Source: an uncultured Eudoraea sp.
Lineage (GTDB): Bacteria > Bacteroidota > Bacteroidia > Flavobacteriales > Flavobacteriaceae
Assembly (NCBI RefSeq): GCF_947490415.1
Contig: NZ_CANLGX010000002.1
Coordinates: 496,001 to 560,000 of the forward strand
Direction of reading: 5' to 3'
DNA length: 64,000 nt
Positions within the stretch are counted from its first letter, which is position 1. Every line of letters begins with the position of its first letter. The translations under genes and the position numbers were made by a program. The notes under the pieces were generated by a model. It was not told where the DNA came from. It saw nothing but the letters and a program-made list of their open reading frames with translations, and made no database searches. This document shows positions 19,201 through 27,750 of this stretch, piece after piece.

Positions 19201-22200
19201 TCAGTTTTTGGTTACTGACAGTCAGGGATGTACAACAGAAACAAATATAATAACCATTGATCCGCCTGAAAGTATCGTAGGATCTGCAAATCCAACAGAT
19301 ACTACCTGCGGTGATACTAATGGTATTATAACGTTGGTTCCCGATACTAATTTCGGGGTTCCACCATATGAATATAGTGATAACAACGGAGCTACATTTA
19401 GTTCTCAAAATATATTTTCAGGCTTTGCGCCGGGAATCTACAGTACTTTTCTTATCAGGGATAGTCGTGGGTGTATAACTCCAGTATTATCTGCTACTAT
19501 TAACGCCAGTACCGCTGTTGATGCAACTGTTGTCGCCAATAATGCTATCTGTGCGGCGGGTACTGTTGAAGGTTCAATAGATGTAACGGCGGTTGCCAAT
19601 GGCACACCTAATTATACGTACATTGTACAAGATATTACAGGAACTACAGTGGCTACAGTAGGCCCAACAGCTAGTACGACAGTAAATATCCCAAATCTTA
19701 TTCCAGGTTCCTATACTATTGTAACTCAGGATGCTTCCGGATGTGAAGACAGGGATACCGTGACCATTACACAAAATCAGATAGACCTGGTACCTGTGGC
19801 GACCACCACACCACCCGATTGTACAACAGCTTTCACCTATATTGTAGATATTGTCGGAGGTACACCCCCATATCAAATAGGCTTGGTAGGAACTGCTTTG
19901 GGACCACCAAATGTGGATATTGATACGCACGATTTTACAGGTCAAATTGCTTATGGAGTAACTTATTTTGTAGAGGTTGTTGATGCTCTTGGATGTAGGT
20001 ATATTGAGCAAATAGATCCAATATTAGGGCCATCACCTATTGCGGTAACAGCAACATCGACGACAGCGTCCTGTGCGCCGGGAGGTAATGGGCAGATTGA
20101 TTATCAGATAGCAGGAATTCCATCACCTGCAGACCTGACCATTGAATTGCAGGATACCAATACAGGAGCTATTGTTAGTGGTCCAACAATATTAAATAAT
20201 ATACCTATTCCTTATAATGGTTCATTTACGGCGCTTCCTCCGGGAAATTATCAGATACTGGTAAATGACAATAACACAAGTTGTGATGCCAGTGCACTGG
20301 TTGATATTATAACAGATATACCATCATTGGTTGTAGATAATAATGAACCGGCCAATTGTAATGTAGGTGCATTAGTTACAGTGCGGGGCACAGGTGGCAC
20401 TCCTGGTTATAACTTTGCATATGTTCCAAACGGGGATCCTGCGCCCGGCATATTTACTGCGCAGACCACCTATGAAATTGCGGGACCATACCCGGCAGAT
20501 TACGATTTTTATGTTCAGGACAGCAATGGCTGTATCAGTTTTACAACGGTAACCGTGACAGAAAACGCTGGTGTTCCTAACCCTACGGTGGATGTTGTGA
20601 ACCAGTGTACCGCAGTTGCCAATTATACGGTTAACATACTCTCTCCTTTGAGCACAGGTACAGGCCTGCCCGATGAGACCTTTGAATATGATATAGGGGG
20701 CGGATTTCAGACAAGTCCTAATTTTATTGTACCAAACCCTGGTGATTATACTATAATTGTAAGGGATGGAAATGGCTGTACCAACAGTATTGTTGCCAGA
20801 GTATTTGATTTCTTTGCAATTACTGCAAGTGCAACTACGGAACCTACCTGTAACGCAGGAGATGGGGTGATTACGGTGAATACGACAGGCGGTAGTGGTA
20901 ATTTCAGATTCGATCTGGATGATGGTGTGAATCCCACAATTACCCAACTTAACAACCCGGTATTTATTAATCTACTACCTGCTAATTACTCAATTTTAGT
21001 TACCGATTTAGATTCCAATACAATCCCTTTATGTACAGACTTAGTTACCGTAGATGTATCCATTGTTAATTCTCCGGTTATATCGGCAACACCCAAGGGA
21101 GACATCACCTGTAATGGAGCGAATGACGGGTATATTTCTGTTGAATTAGCTCCGGGAACAGATACAGACAGCCCGTTTAGTTATATCCTCTATGATGGAG
21201 GAACTGCAACGGTAGTAGCTGGCCCTCAATCAACAGCTATTTTTGATAACTTATCTCAAGGCACATACCAGGTTGAAGTTATATCAGACAGAGGTTGTAC
21301 AGATAGGTCGGGAGATGTTGTAATTTTTGAACCTACCCCATTACAAATCGCTACAACGAATACGGAATTTACTTGCGATCCAAGTAGCAACCGATTCAAT
21401 ACGGCTACAATAACAATATATACGGATACCAATGGAGATGGTACAGGTGCCAATACCGGTACCCCTGCCTATACCTATAGTATGAATGATGGGACGCCGG
21501 CCTTTGATGGTACTAATTTTCAGACTAGTAATGTCTTTGAAGTAATTGACAATGGTACGGATCAAACCATAATTCTGACGGCTAAGGATCAAAATGGCTG
21601 CGAAATTACAGATACAGTTACTATTAATGCACCAGTTGGACTCACTTTTACGTTTAATGTGAATTCTATTAGTTGTGACGCTTCAGGTACAGGTGTAAGT
21701 CCGGGTTCAATAGATATCATAATAGATCAGGGCCCAGGAAACTATGATGTGGAAATATTGCCATTAGGATCAGAACCAATTCAGAATTCGGGTGGTAGTA
21801 ATACAGTGAGTTGGGCCATTAGTACCCCTGGGGACTATATATTTGCAGTTACAGATGTTGGAAATGCAGGTTGTACCTATCTTACCCCTGTAGTTAACGT
21901 TCCCGACTACAATACCATTGAGGCTCTTATTGCCGAGACCAAACCGGTTACCTGTTTTAATGGATCTGACGGTGAAATGAGTATTCAAATAAACAATTAC
22001 AGCGGAACCTATAATTATGAAGTGTTCTCACGAGATAATGCAGGTGTTGAAACAACTACAGGCGTTACCGGTACATTTGATACCAACATTCCAGCTCAGA
22101 ATCCGGGAATAATTACAGGTCTGCCTGCAGGAAATCTCCTAGTTTATGTGGAGGCACTGGACATTCCGTATTGTGATGCGGTTAGTAATATAGCTACGGT

Positions 22201-24547
22201 AAGACAGCCAGACAGGGCCTTAACAGTTGGGCTTACACAAACAGCAGAAGTAACCTGCGCCGTACCAGGATTAGGTGAGGTATTCGCAGTAGGTGATGGT
22301 GGCTGGGGCAGTTTTGAATACCAACTAATAGCACCCGATGGCATTACTATCATACAAGATTTTCCGAGTACTAATGACAGCTTTTCAGGTTTATCTGATG
22401 GCACATATACAGTGAATGTAAGAGATCTGGAAGGATGTATTGCTACCAACACAATTAATTTAGCACTACCGGCACCAATTTATGCAGATATTCAGGTTGT
22501 CACACCTTTACAATGTAACAATGATAATAATGGTGAAATAGAAGCCTATAATGTAAGTGGTGGTCAGGGCCCCGGTAATTATTTGTATCAACTTAATCGA
22601 TTAATTGATGGTTCCAGCAGTGGTATACAGACCACTACCAGTTTCGGTAATTTATCCGCGGGTGATTATACGATTACCGTTTTTGACGGGTGGGACTGTA
22701 GTTATACAACTGTTCCTATTACTATTGTAGATCCTGAAGTAGTTCTGGCGGAACTTGTGGAGTTGCAACCACCCGGTTGTGGTGATGTGGGAATCATGGG
22801 ACTAACCGTAACGAATCCTGAACCTGGGGTAAGTTATTTCTACAGGCGTTCAGGTACTACAGATCCGTTTTTACCTTTAGATGCGCTTGATCCTACGGCG
22901 ACTTCAGTACAGATTTCAGAGGATATTACAATTGACCCGGGACCATTCCAATATGATGTGCAAAACTCAAATGGATGTCCATTTGAAAAATCGAATCAAA
23001 TATCTCTGGATCCTGCGGCACCCCTGGTAATTGCATTAGATTTAGCCAACGCTACCATTAATTGTGCCGGTGAGGCAACAGGTATTATCCGTTCTGAAGC
23101 TTTCGGTGGTATTGGTAATTACATTTATTCCTTACTTAATTCAGATGTTCCTCCTTTCCCATCAGGTGGTAATGTAGAAAGAAGTGCCCAGGCATCAGGA
23201 ATATTCAGAGACCTTGGACCAGGAACCTATTGGGTCTATGCAGAGAGTGGTGGATGTACTGCTATCTCTACCCCAATTACTATTGTAGATCCACCACCAT
23301 TGGTACTGGATTACATAGAAGCAGTACCTGTTAGTTGTAATGGAGACATGGATGGTCAGCTGATAATTGAAGCGAGCGGTGGTACCGGTATTATCCGTTA
23401 TTCTATTGCCGACCAGTTAAGTGAATTCTTTGAGGCCGATGATCCTTTATTCCCCAATAGAAAGACATTTACCGATTTAGGTCCCAGAAGTTATGAAGTT
23501 ATTATTCAGGATGATTTGGGTTGTACCATAACGCAGACTATAACGATAACCGAGCCAATGGAATTAGTGGCAGGGATCGTAGATTCTACCCCTGAAACTT
23601 GTCTGGGTGATCAGGACGGTACGGTAAGTTTAGAAGTATTGGGAGGAACCGCCCCTTATGAATTTGCTTTAAATTCATCTGCTGATGTAGACTTTGCACC
23701 TAACCCATCTATGATCTGGGATAATCTTGTTGGCGGGGATACTTATGTGATTTTCGTGCGTGATTCAAGAGGTTGTGAAACAAATGTTATTGTACCTATA
23801 GGAATAGGAGTGGAACTAATTGCGACACCAATTATTCAATATGGTTGTGATGGCATATTCCCAAACAGCACTGTTACAGTGGAAATGCAGGATCCCAACC
23901 AGTATTCAGATTTGCTTTTTGCACTGAATCCTGCAGATCCGACAGATGCAATTACCGCTCAGGCAACAACCGATAGGATCTGGGGTGATTTACCCGCGGG
24001 CGACCATACTGTATATATTTATCATTCCAATGGATGTACAACCTTCGTGGACTTTACGACGGATGCTTACGAGCCGCTAACTTTATCTGCCGTAAAAAGC
24101 GGGCCCAATGAAATTACAGCTACTGCTATGGGCGGATATGGAGGTTATGAGTATTTCTTCCAGGGTGAATCTTATGCTGATGTAAATGTTTATGAGACTA
24201 ATGAGGACGCCATTGTTAATATTATGGTGAGGGATCAGGGTGGATGTGAAGCCGTAATTGCGATACCTTTTGATTTTACAGGTATGCTGGAAATACCAAA
24301 TTTCTTTACCCCTGACGGAGATAACAATAATGAATTATGGTTTCCGAGAAACAGGGACTACTTCCCAAATATTGAAGTCAAAATTTATGACCGTTACGGT
24401 AGAGTAGTGGCAGTATTGGATCAGGTTTCCGGATGGGACGGTAAATACGACGGAAATGAACTTCCTTCCGGGGATTACTGGTATGTTGTAAATGCTAATG
24501 ATAAAGAAAGACAGCAGTATGTAGGTCATTTCACGCTTTATCGCTAA
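16217..24547 (+). CDS. Giant SprB-like repeat adhesin with gliding-motility C-terminal (CHU_C) domain
   Basis: A 2776-residue cell-surface protein. The N-terminus has a signal peptide (about residues 9-27). The body is a string of divergent 75-100-residue beta-sandwich repeats, about 28 by my count, of the form C..GxIxVxxxGGxxPYxYS...FxxLxxGxYxVxVxDxxGC, as in SprB repeats. The last 85 residues (IPNFFTPDGDNNNELWFP, YDRYGRVV, GWDGKYDG, LPSGDYWYV) are the type B T9SS sorting domain. It would be exported by T9SS and attached outside, in gliding or adhesion. Related genes are often followed by a PorP/SprF gene; here the next gene is on the other strand. About 56 conserved cysteines suggest one disulfide per repeat. 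Confidence 0.9.
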   Translation: MLPKNSRQLVYVVLLLALSIVGTSAIANTKVYELIWEIATAEDEINSLSESTASTVEPILQSPELTESYLNAPMFITIIQGANEEVVCPNDGSTLAKFFLCGTSDIRTITLSQSGSSYEWQKLDPNRCALSVIADCANTNNTCYDTVGTGSTYNLSSSGEFRVRVDGGQYYYFKSSLNPLDPQLIHEDIICGNPGRVEVTNVPAGYEYSLNNSGGPYQDDPYFDITTAGNYTVWVRLKNVSGSACLFPSNVQTVQDLDITVDVTANDILCSGELGSIDVQVTGVPGFYTYRLLKAGVTVDTFGPDSASSYSFANVSPGVYSVRVETNKCNELITLDINNDPIDIGSGISPLAVSATASDSFGCGAASVDVNIDTSGGTSPYRFSLDGGASFSAPYASTAMFTVTSAGTYNILVEDANGCTKTANIDVEDLPPPIFTVTTEDANCGGVNDGRITVNVTNGFGYNLEFSNDNGSNYQGSNVFNNLTPGSYDVIIRYQQGSFVCTTPSSTETVGTPSNITGTATPNSIPTCLNENGGQITISGVAGGTAPYDYSIGAGFSPTTVYSNLGVGTYTPQIRDANGCVESLPPIVFNALDKPTDMDFTISSIDCLTSSASVTVAVTDGAAPYTYEIIAPAISAINNGNNPVFTGLGLGTYTFRVTDNAGCSYDEVFAITDISSIAVQAQATKVVTCVGDSDGEGRFLIDGFDNTYSYQIGAGPVFNGESGGIINVTGLTAGSYTITVTDEDTNCADTATLVIQEPVVAFAISSLNVTPMSCQNGNIGRVTINTVGGWGGNRYTLIQPNGTPRGPKNGNTFSNLSQDGLYQVSVTDANGCTITDSFTLTILNSPTLTLDAAASDFCYDNVDAATLAVNAAGGLPPYQFRVNGGLLGGASTFNNLTPGTYNIEVIDANDCRDNITLTIEPEITASGTIIRELTCGGISAQIQVNISNGYPSGGDYDIYEVSINGAPYTSNSNNITGNSFIYDIPNGSILVPTTYQFLVTDSQGCTTETNIITIDPPESIVGSANPTDTTCGDTNGIITLVPDTNFGVPPYEYSDNNGATFSSQNIFSGFAPGIYSTFLIRDSRGCITPVLSATINASTAVDATVVANNAICAAGTVEGSIDVTAVANGTPNYTYIVQDITGTTVATVGPTASTTVNIPNLIPGSYTIVTQDASGCEDRDTVTITQNQIDLVPVATTTPPDCTTAFTYIVDIVGGTPPYQIGLVGTALGPPNVDIDTHDFTGQIAYGVTYFVEVVDALGCRYIEQIDPILGPSPIAVTATSTTASCAPGGNGQIDYQIAGIPSPADLTIELQDTNTGAIVSGPTILNNIPIPYNGSFTALPPGNYQILVNDNNTSCDASALVDIITDIPSLVVDNNEPANCNVGALVTVRGTGGTPGYNFAYVPNGDPAPGIFTAQTTYEIAGPYPADYDFYVQDSNGCISFTTVTVTENAGVPNPTVDVVNQCTAVANYTVNILSPLSTGTGLPDETFEYDIGGGFQTSPNFIVPNPGDYTIIVRDGNGCTNSIVARVFDFFAITASATTEPTCNAGDGVITVNTTGGSGNFRFDLDDGVNPTITQLNNPVFINLLPANYSILVTDLDSNTIPLCTDLVTVDVSIVNSPVISATPKGDITCNGANDGYISVELAPGTDTDSPFSYILYDGGTATVVAGPQSTAIFDNLSQGTYQVEVISDRGCTDRSGDVVIFEPTPLQIATTNTEFTCDPSSNRFNTATITIYTDTNGDGTGANTGTPAYTYSMNDGTPAFDGTNFQTSNVFEVIDNGTDQTIILTAKDQNGCEITDTVTINAPVGLTFTFNVNSISCDASGTGVSPGSIDIIIDQGPGNYDVEILPLGSEPIQNSGGSNTVSWAISTPGDYIFAVTDVGNAGCTYLTPVVNVPDYNTIEALIAETKPVTCFNGSDGEMSIQINNYSGTYNYEVFSRDNAGVETTTGVTGTFDTNIPAQNPGIITGLPAGNLLVYVEALDIPYCDAVSNIATVRQPDRALTVGLTQTAEVTCAVPGLGEVFAVGDGGWGSFEYQLIAPDGITIIQDFPSTNDSFSGLSDGTYTVNVRDLEGCIATNTINLALPAPIYADIQVVTPLQCNNDNNGEIEAYNVSGGQGPGNYLYQLNRLIDGSSSGIQTTTSFGNLSAGDYTITVFDGWDCSYTTVPITIVDPEVVLAELVELQPPGCGDVGIMGLTVTNPEPGVSYFYRRSGTTDPFLPLDALDPTATSVQISEDITIDPGPFQYDVQNSNGCPFEKSNQISLDPAAPLVIALDLANATINCAGEATGIIRSEAFGGIGNYIYSLLNSDVPPFPSGGNVERSAQASGIFRDLGPGTYWVYAESGGCTAISTPITIVDPPPLVLDYIEAVPVSCNGDMDGQLIIEASGGTGIIRYSIADQLSEFFEADDPLFPNRKTFTDLGPRSYEVIIQDDLGCTITQTITITEPMELVAGIVDSTPETCLGDQDGTVSLEVLGGTAPYEFALNSSADVDFAPNPSMIWDNLVGGDTYVIFVRDSRGCETNVIVPIGIGVELIATPIIQYGCDGIFPNSTVTVEMQDPNQYSDLLFALNPADPTDAITAQATTDRIWGDLPAGDHTVYIYHSNGCTTFVDFTTDAYEPLTLSAVKSGPNEITATAMGGYGGYEYFFQGESYADVNVYETNEDAIVNIMVRDQGGCEAVIAIPFDFTGMLEIPNFFTPDGDNNNELWFPRNRDYFPNIEVKIYDRYGRVVAVLDQVSGWDGKYDGNELPSGDYWYVVNANDKERQQYVGHFTLYR

Positions 24548-24611
24548 GGAATTGACCACCAGGAAAACAACAATACCCCATTTTATTTATTGAATATAAA
24601 TTTAAAAAGTG

Positions 24612-25370
24612 TTAATTAATAAGTATACCATTTTCCAATATCAAATCAAAGGAATATCCACTTCCAAAATCCTTGTTTAAAATAACTTCACCCCTGAGGG
24701 TTATTCTAGAATCTTTTTGGACAATTTCTTCGGAAGTAATTACGAGGTCAAAATTATCTTGACTCCCATCTTTGAGATGTATCCAGTTCTTTCCCATAAT
24801 ATTAGGGTTAATTTTAACGCATTTCCCGGTGAGTTCAACTATTTTGCCTCCAAACTTTTCAGGATTATTTATGAGTTCGGCAATTTTTACGGAACCTACA
24901 AATTGACCCTTTGATTCCTGAGAAGAAGCTATTGATTTTTTAACTGTATTAGCCTTTTTTGAATTTGCTTTAGGTTTATTAATAAAAGTTGTTTTTACTC
25001 CATGATCCTTGGGTATCAAAGCAGTCACTAAATAAACCGTATCAAATACACGTTGGTACTCTTTGCTTTCAAATTGTGTCTTTAAAAGAGCCTCATTATA
25101 TAAATAGACATTTCCTTCTTTTACTTCCTGTTTTGGGGCAGCTATCCAAAATTCTTTATCTCCTTCCTTGACGTTGAGGTATACATATTTTGATGTAGGT
25201 AGTATTTCACCTACGGTTACTTCATGTATATCGCTATTTACTTCATTTGTGGTATGCTCCTTATTCATTTTTGCTAATGAAAAGGGCTCGATGGTTTTCG
25301 GACCGTTGTTACAGCCAGCAATTAGAAATAAAAAAAATATTGGAAGTAGTTTATTTTTGTTTTTGATCAT
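24612..25370 (-). CDS. Lipoprotein with tandem OB-like domains (NrfJ-related)
   Basis: A 252-residue lipoprotein (lipobox LIAGC, Cys20). Residues about 50-115 contain GEILPTSKYVYLNVKEGDKE followed by FWIAAPKQEV, like NrfJ-related periplasmic proteins. After a linker rich in Lys and Asn, residues 165-250 hold a second domain with GKCVKINPNIMGKNWIHLKDG, an OB-fold pattern. Function is unknown. It is the last gene of the respiratory locus, 48 bp after hemA, which suggests a role in cytochrome assembly or as an accessory factor. That role is inference. Confidence 0.65.
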   Translation of the reverse strand: MIKNKNKLLPIFFLFLIAGCNNGPKTIEPFSLAKMNKEHTTNEVNSDIHEVTVGEILPTSKYVYLNVKEGDKEFWIAAPKQEVKEGNVYLYNEALLKTQFESKEYQRVFDTVYLVTALIPKDHGVKTTFINKPKANSKKANTVKKSIASSQESKGQFVGSVKIAELINNPEKFGGKIVELTGKCVKINPNIMGKNWIHLKDGSQDNFDLVITSEEIVQKDSRITLRGEVILNKDFGSGYSFDLILENGILIN

Positions 25371-25418
25371 CGTGGTAAATAATTTTAATTTATGAAGCTA
25401 TCCTACTTTTTATATTCA

Positions 25419-26636
25419 CTATAAATTGGCATATGCTGCGATGATTTCATTCATCTCCTCGGCAGGAATAGACAAGTTTGATTCTTTTAATAGATTCCTC
25501 ATAACGCGGTCTGTTATTACTTTAATTTGTTTCTCGCTCATGGGATCTAAATTTTCTTCAACGTAAACGGCAACTTTTTGATTTAGTTCTATTTTATAAT
25601 TAGCAAGCGTTGCTCTTAAAGGCGCTTCCTGATACCATTTGTTATATTCATTGAGTTCCTCTTGCTTAATCATGGCAACCTTTTGAATAGCTGCTAACCT
25701 TGTTGCTTTGGTATCTTCTAATTCCAAAGAAATAGTATCTAAATCGTAGAATAGTATTTCAGGCATTTCAGCCAGCATTGGATTAATATTTCCGGGTAAT
25801 GCCAGATCTATCAATACCCTTTTCTTTGAGCTTTTATTAAGGTTAGTAATGAGGTGGTGGCGATTACTAACACCGCTAATGATCACATCAAAATCCCCAA
25901 AATCATTTGCTAAGACCTTTTCCCACTCGTATAATTTACATTCGTACATTTTAGCAATTGAAATAGCTTTGCTATTTGTTCTATTACTAATGTAGAGCTG
26001 CTTAAAATTAAATTTGGAGTTGTACTTAAAAAGTTGTCTTACGATTTCACCAGCACCCACAAATAAAATTTTCTTTTCTTTGGAATCTGCGCTCTCATAG
26101 GTGCTTCTAATCATTTTTAGGGCTTTGTATGCTACTGAAGTAGTTCCATCCCTGAAATGGGTTTCATTTGAGATTCTTTTATGACATTTAAAGACGCTTT
26201 GCATAGCGCGTTCCAAAAGTGAACCCTGGAGCTTGTGGGTTATTGATAACTGGTACGCTTTTTTAATCTGGCAAATTATCTCAGCATCCCCTAAAACCTT
26301 TGAATCCAATCCGGAAGATACTTTTAAAAGATGCATTACAGAGGATTCTGTAGTGTCATTTTGCGAGAACCAAGCCTTAATTTCTGGGATTCTTTTCCTA
26401 AGTATCAGAGATATAAATTCATCCCGAAGCATATTGGTTGTTGTTATTTCGGATTCAAAATACACCTCAGTCCTGTTGCAGGTAACGAGTAAAAGTAATC
26501 CTGTAACATCCGGAAATACTGTACAAAGATGTTTTACTACAGTATGCTTCTCCGGATCAGCAATATAAAATTGCTCCCTTTGTGTAACAGTAGCCGTATT
26601 GTGGGAGATACTTATATATCGTAATGTGCTCTTCAT
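25419..26636 (-). CDS. hemA: Glutamyl-tRNA reductase
   Basis: A 405-residue enzyme that reduces glutamyl-tRNA to glutamate-1-semialdehyde, the first step of C5 haem synthesis. It has the catalytic-cysteine motif LLVTCNRTEVYFES, the KVLGDAEIICQIKKAY segment and the NADPH-binding KILFVGAGEI loop. Its location directly after two cytochrome c modules suggests local haem supply. Whether this is the only hemA in the genome cannot be told from the window; a second, cytochrome-linked copy is possible. Confidence 0.9.
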   Translation of the reverse strand: MKSTLRYISISHNTATVTQREQFYIADPEKHTVVKHLCTVFPDVTGLLLLVTCNRTEVYFESEITTTNMLRDEFISLILRKRIPEIKAWFSQNDTTESSVMHLLKVSSGLDSKVLGDAEIICQIKKAYQLSITHKLQGSLLERAMQSVFKCHKRISNETHFRDGTTSVAYKALKMIRSTYESADSKEKKILFVGAGEIVRQLFKYNSKFNFKQLYISNRTNSKAISIAKMYECKLYEWEKVLANDFGDFDVIISGVSNRHHLITNLNKSSKKRVLIDLALPGNINPMLAEMPEILFYDLDTISLELEDTKATRLAAIQKVAMIKQEELNEYNKWYQEAPLRATLANYKIELNQKVAVYVEENLDPMSEKQIKVITDRVMRNLLKESNLSIPAEEMNEIIAAYANL

Positions 26637-26684
26637 AATCTAATGGTAAATGAATTTTATTTTTTATTTAATTACTTCTAATAA

Positions 26685-27092
26685 CTATAAATTTTTGATA
26701 TAGTTAATAACCAACCATTTATCTTCCTCAGCAGTAATTTTTTTATCAAAACTTGGCATATCATCTCTTCCAAAATATGTTTTGTAGTAAAGAGCGCCAT
26801 CTGTTTGATTTTTGAAAGAATCATCCGTAAAATCCCCCATGGGCGTATCAATCGATTTTGCCTTCGTCCCATCTCCCTTACCTTTAGAGCCATGACATGA
26901 TTTACAATGTTTCGCGTATACGATGCGTCCGATATTTTCATCATCTGCAGCATCGGCATAAGGATTTACCATTTTCTGGTATTTAGCTGGAACATCCCAT
27001 TTTTCCTGATCGTTCGATGTAAAGGTAGTCATGGATAACAGTATAAAACCACCAAAAAATGCGCCAGCAATCCATATAGCTTGTTTTTTCAT
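26685..27092 (-). CDS. Monohaem cytochrome c, module B
   Basis: A 135-residue exported cytochrome with an N-terminal signal or anchor helix (residues 4-22), one haem motif CKSCHGSKGKGDG at about residue 69 and a distal DDMPSF methionine. It is closely similar to the cytochrome at 30262 (shared KWDVPA/KWVVPA entry segment, GRDDMP exit), so the two are paralogues. It is the last subunit gene of the FeS-NrfD-membrane-cytochrome module B and would carry electrons between the NrfD complex and other periplasmic partners. Confidence 0.87.
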   Translation of the reverse strand: MKKQAIWIAGAFFGGFILLSMTTFTSNDQEKWDVPAKYQKMVNPYADAADDENIGRIVYAKHCKSCHGSKGKGDGTKAKSIDTPMGDFTDDSFKNQTDGALYYKTYFGRDDMPSFDKKITAEEDKWLVINYIKNL

Positions 27093-27119
27093 AATAATGG
27101 AATTTAAGTTATTCTCTGC

Positions 27120-27749
27120 TCAAAAATTTTCTAATATATCTTTAAAATATTTTTCTTCATTAAAATGTGAATGTTTATCGACTTTGATTTTACCGATTTT
27201 ATACAAGATAAAAATAATGTAACCAATTATAAACCAAATTACAAGAATCATACTACTTACGCCTAAGACTAAAGTTATTGGCGCATTTGCTGCTGCGGCC
27301 CACAGAGATCTTTTTTCTTCAAATTGATCTACTCGAGTAGGTATGCCCCAATTTTTGATTACTTCAAGGGTAAGATCGTTATACATATCCGATTCCAATA
27401 TTTTCACGACGATTTTAACATGCCCTTCCGAATTGCCAGGTAAATCTTCCGGAAATGGAATTTCTACTATACCGTTCTCATCAGTGGTATTAAAGAAATC
27501 GCCTATGGGTAATAGACTAAAGGTTCTTTGAACATAAAAATATAATTCGAGGTCTTCAATAGGGCTTCCATCTTGGTCGGTCGCTTTTGCCTGGATTATT
27601 TTAGCTTCACCATCAGCTATGAAGGAAAGCGTTACAATGGCATCTTGTAATTCATCTTGTCCGTAACTAGTTATATTAGCCACGAAAATAAAGGTCACGG
27701 CCATTATGACTTCCAAAAAATAACGAAAAAGTTTCTTTTCAGATTTCAT
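27120..27749 (-). CDS. Membrane-anchored beta-sandwich protein, module B
   Basis: A 209-residue protein of unknown function: N-terminal signal helix (residues 11-28), one Ig-like beta domain (residues about 35-140, with VQRTFSLLPIGDFFNTTDENG), and a C-terminal transmembrane helix at about 160-185. The protein at 30673 is a longer paralogue, with the same core (VQRLFRPLKIGEEFNFTDENG). It lies between NrfD and the cytochrome, 1 bp after the NrfD gene stop, so it is probably a structural subunit or assembly factor of the complex. No catalytic motif was seen. Confidence 0.7.
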   Translation of the reverse strand: MKSEKKLFRYFLEVIMAVTFIFVANITSYGQDELQDAIVTLSFIADGEAKIIQAKATDQDGSPIEDLELYFYVQRTFSLLPIGDFFNTTDENGIVEIPFPEDLPGNSEGHVKIVVKILESDMYNDLTLEVIKNWGIPTRVDQFEEKRSLWAAAANAPITLVLGVSSMILVIWFIIGYIIFILYKIGKIKVDKHSHFNEEKYFKDILENF

Positions 27750-27750
27750 T

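Noticed and set aside
20372-20947. 191-residue minus-strand ORF within the adhesin gene
   Set aside because: Antisense to repetitive codons of the adhesin; amino-acid composition is aberrant and cysteine-rich from reversed codons.
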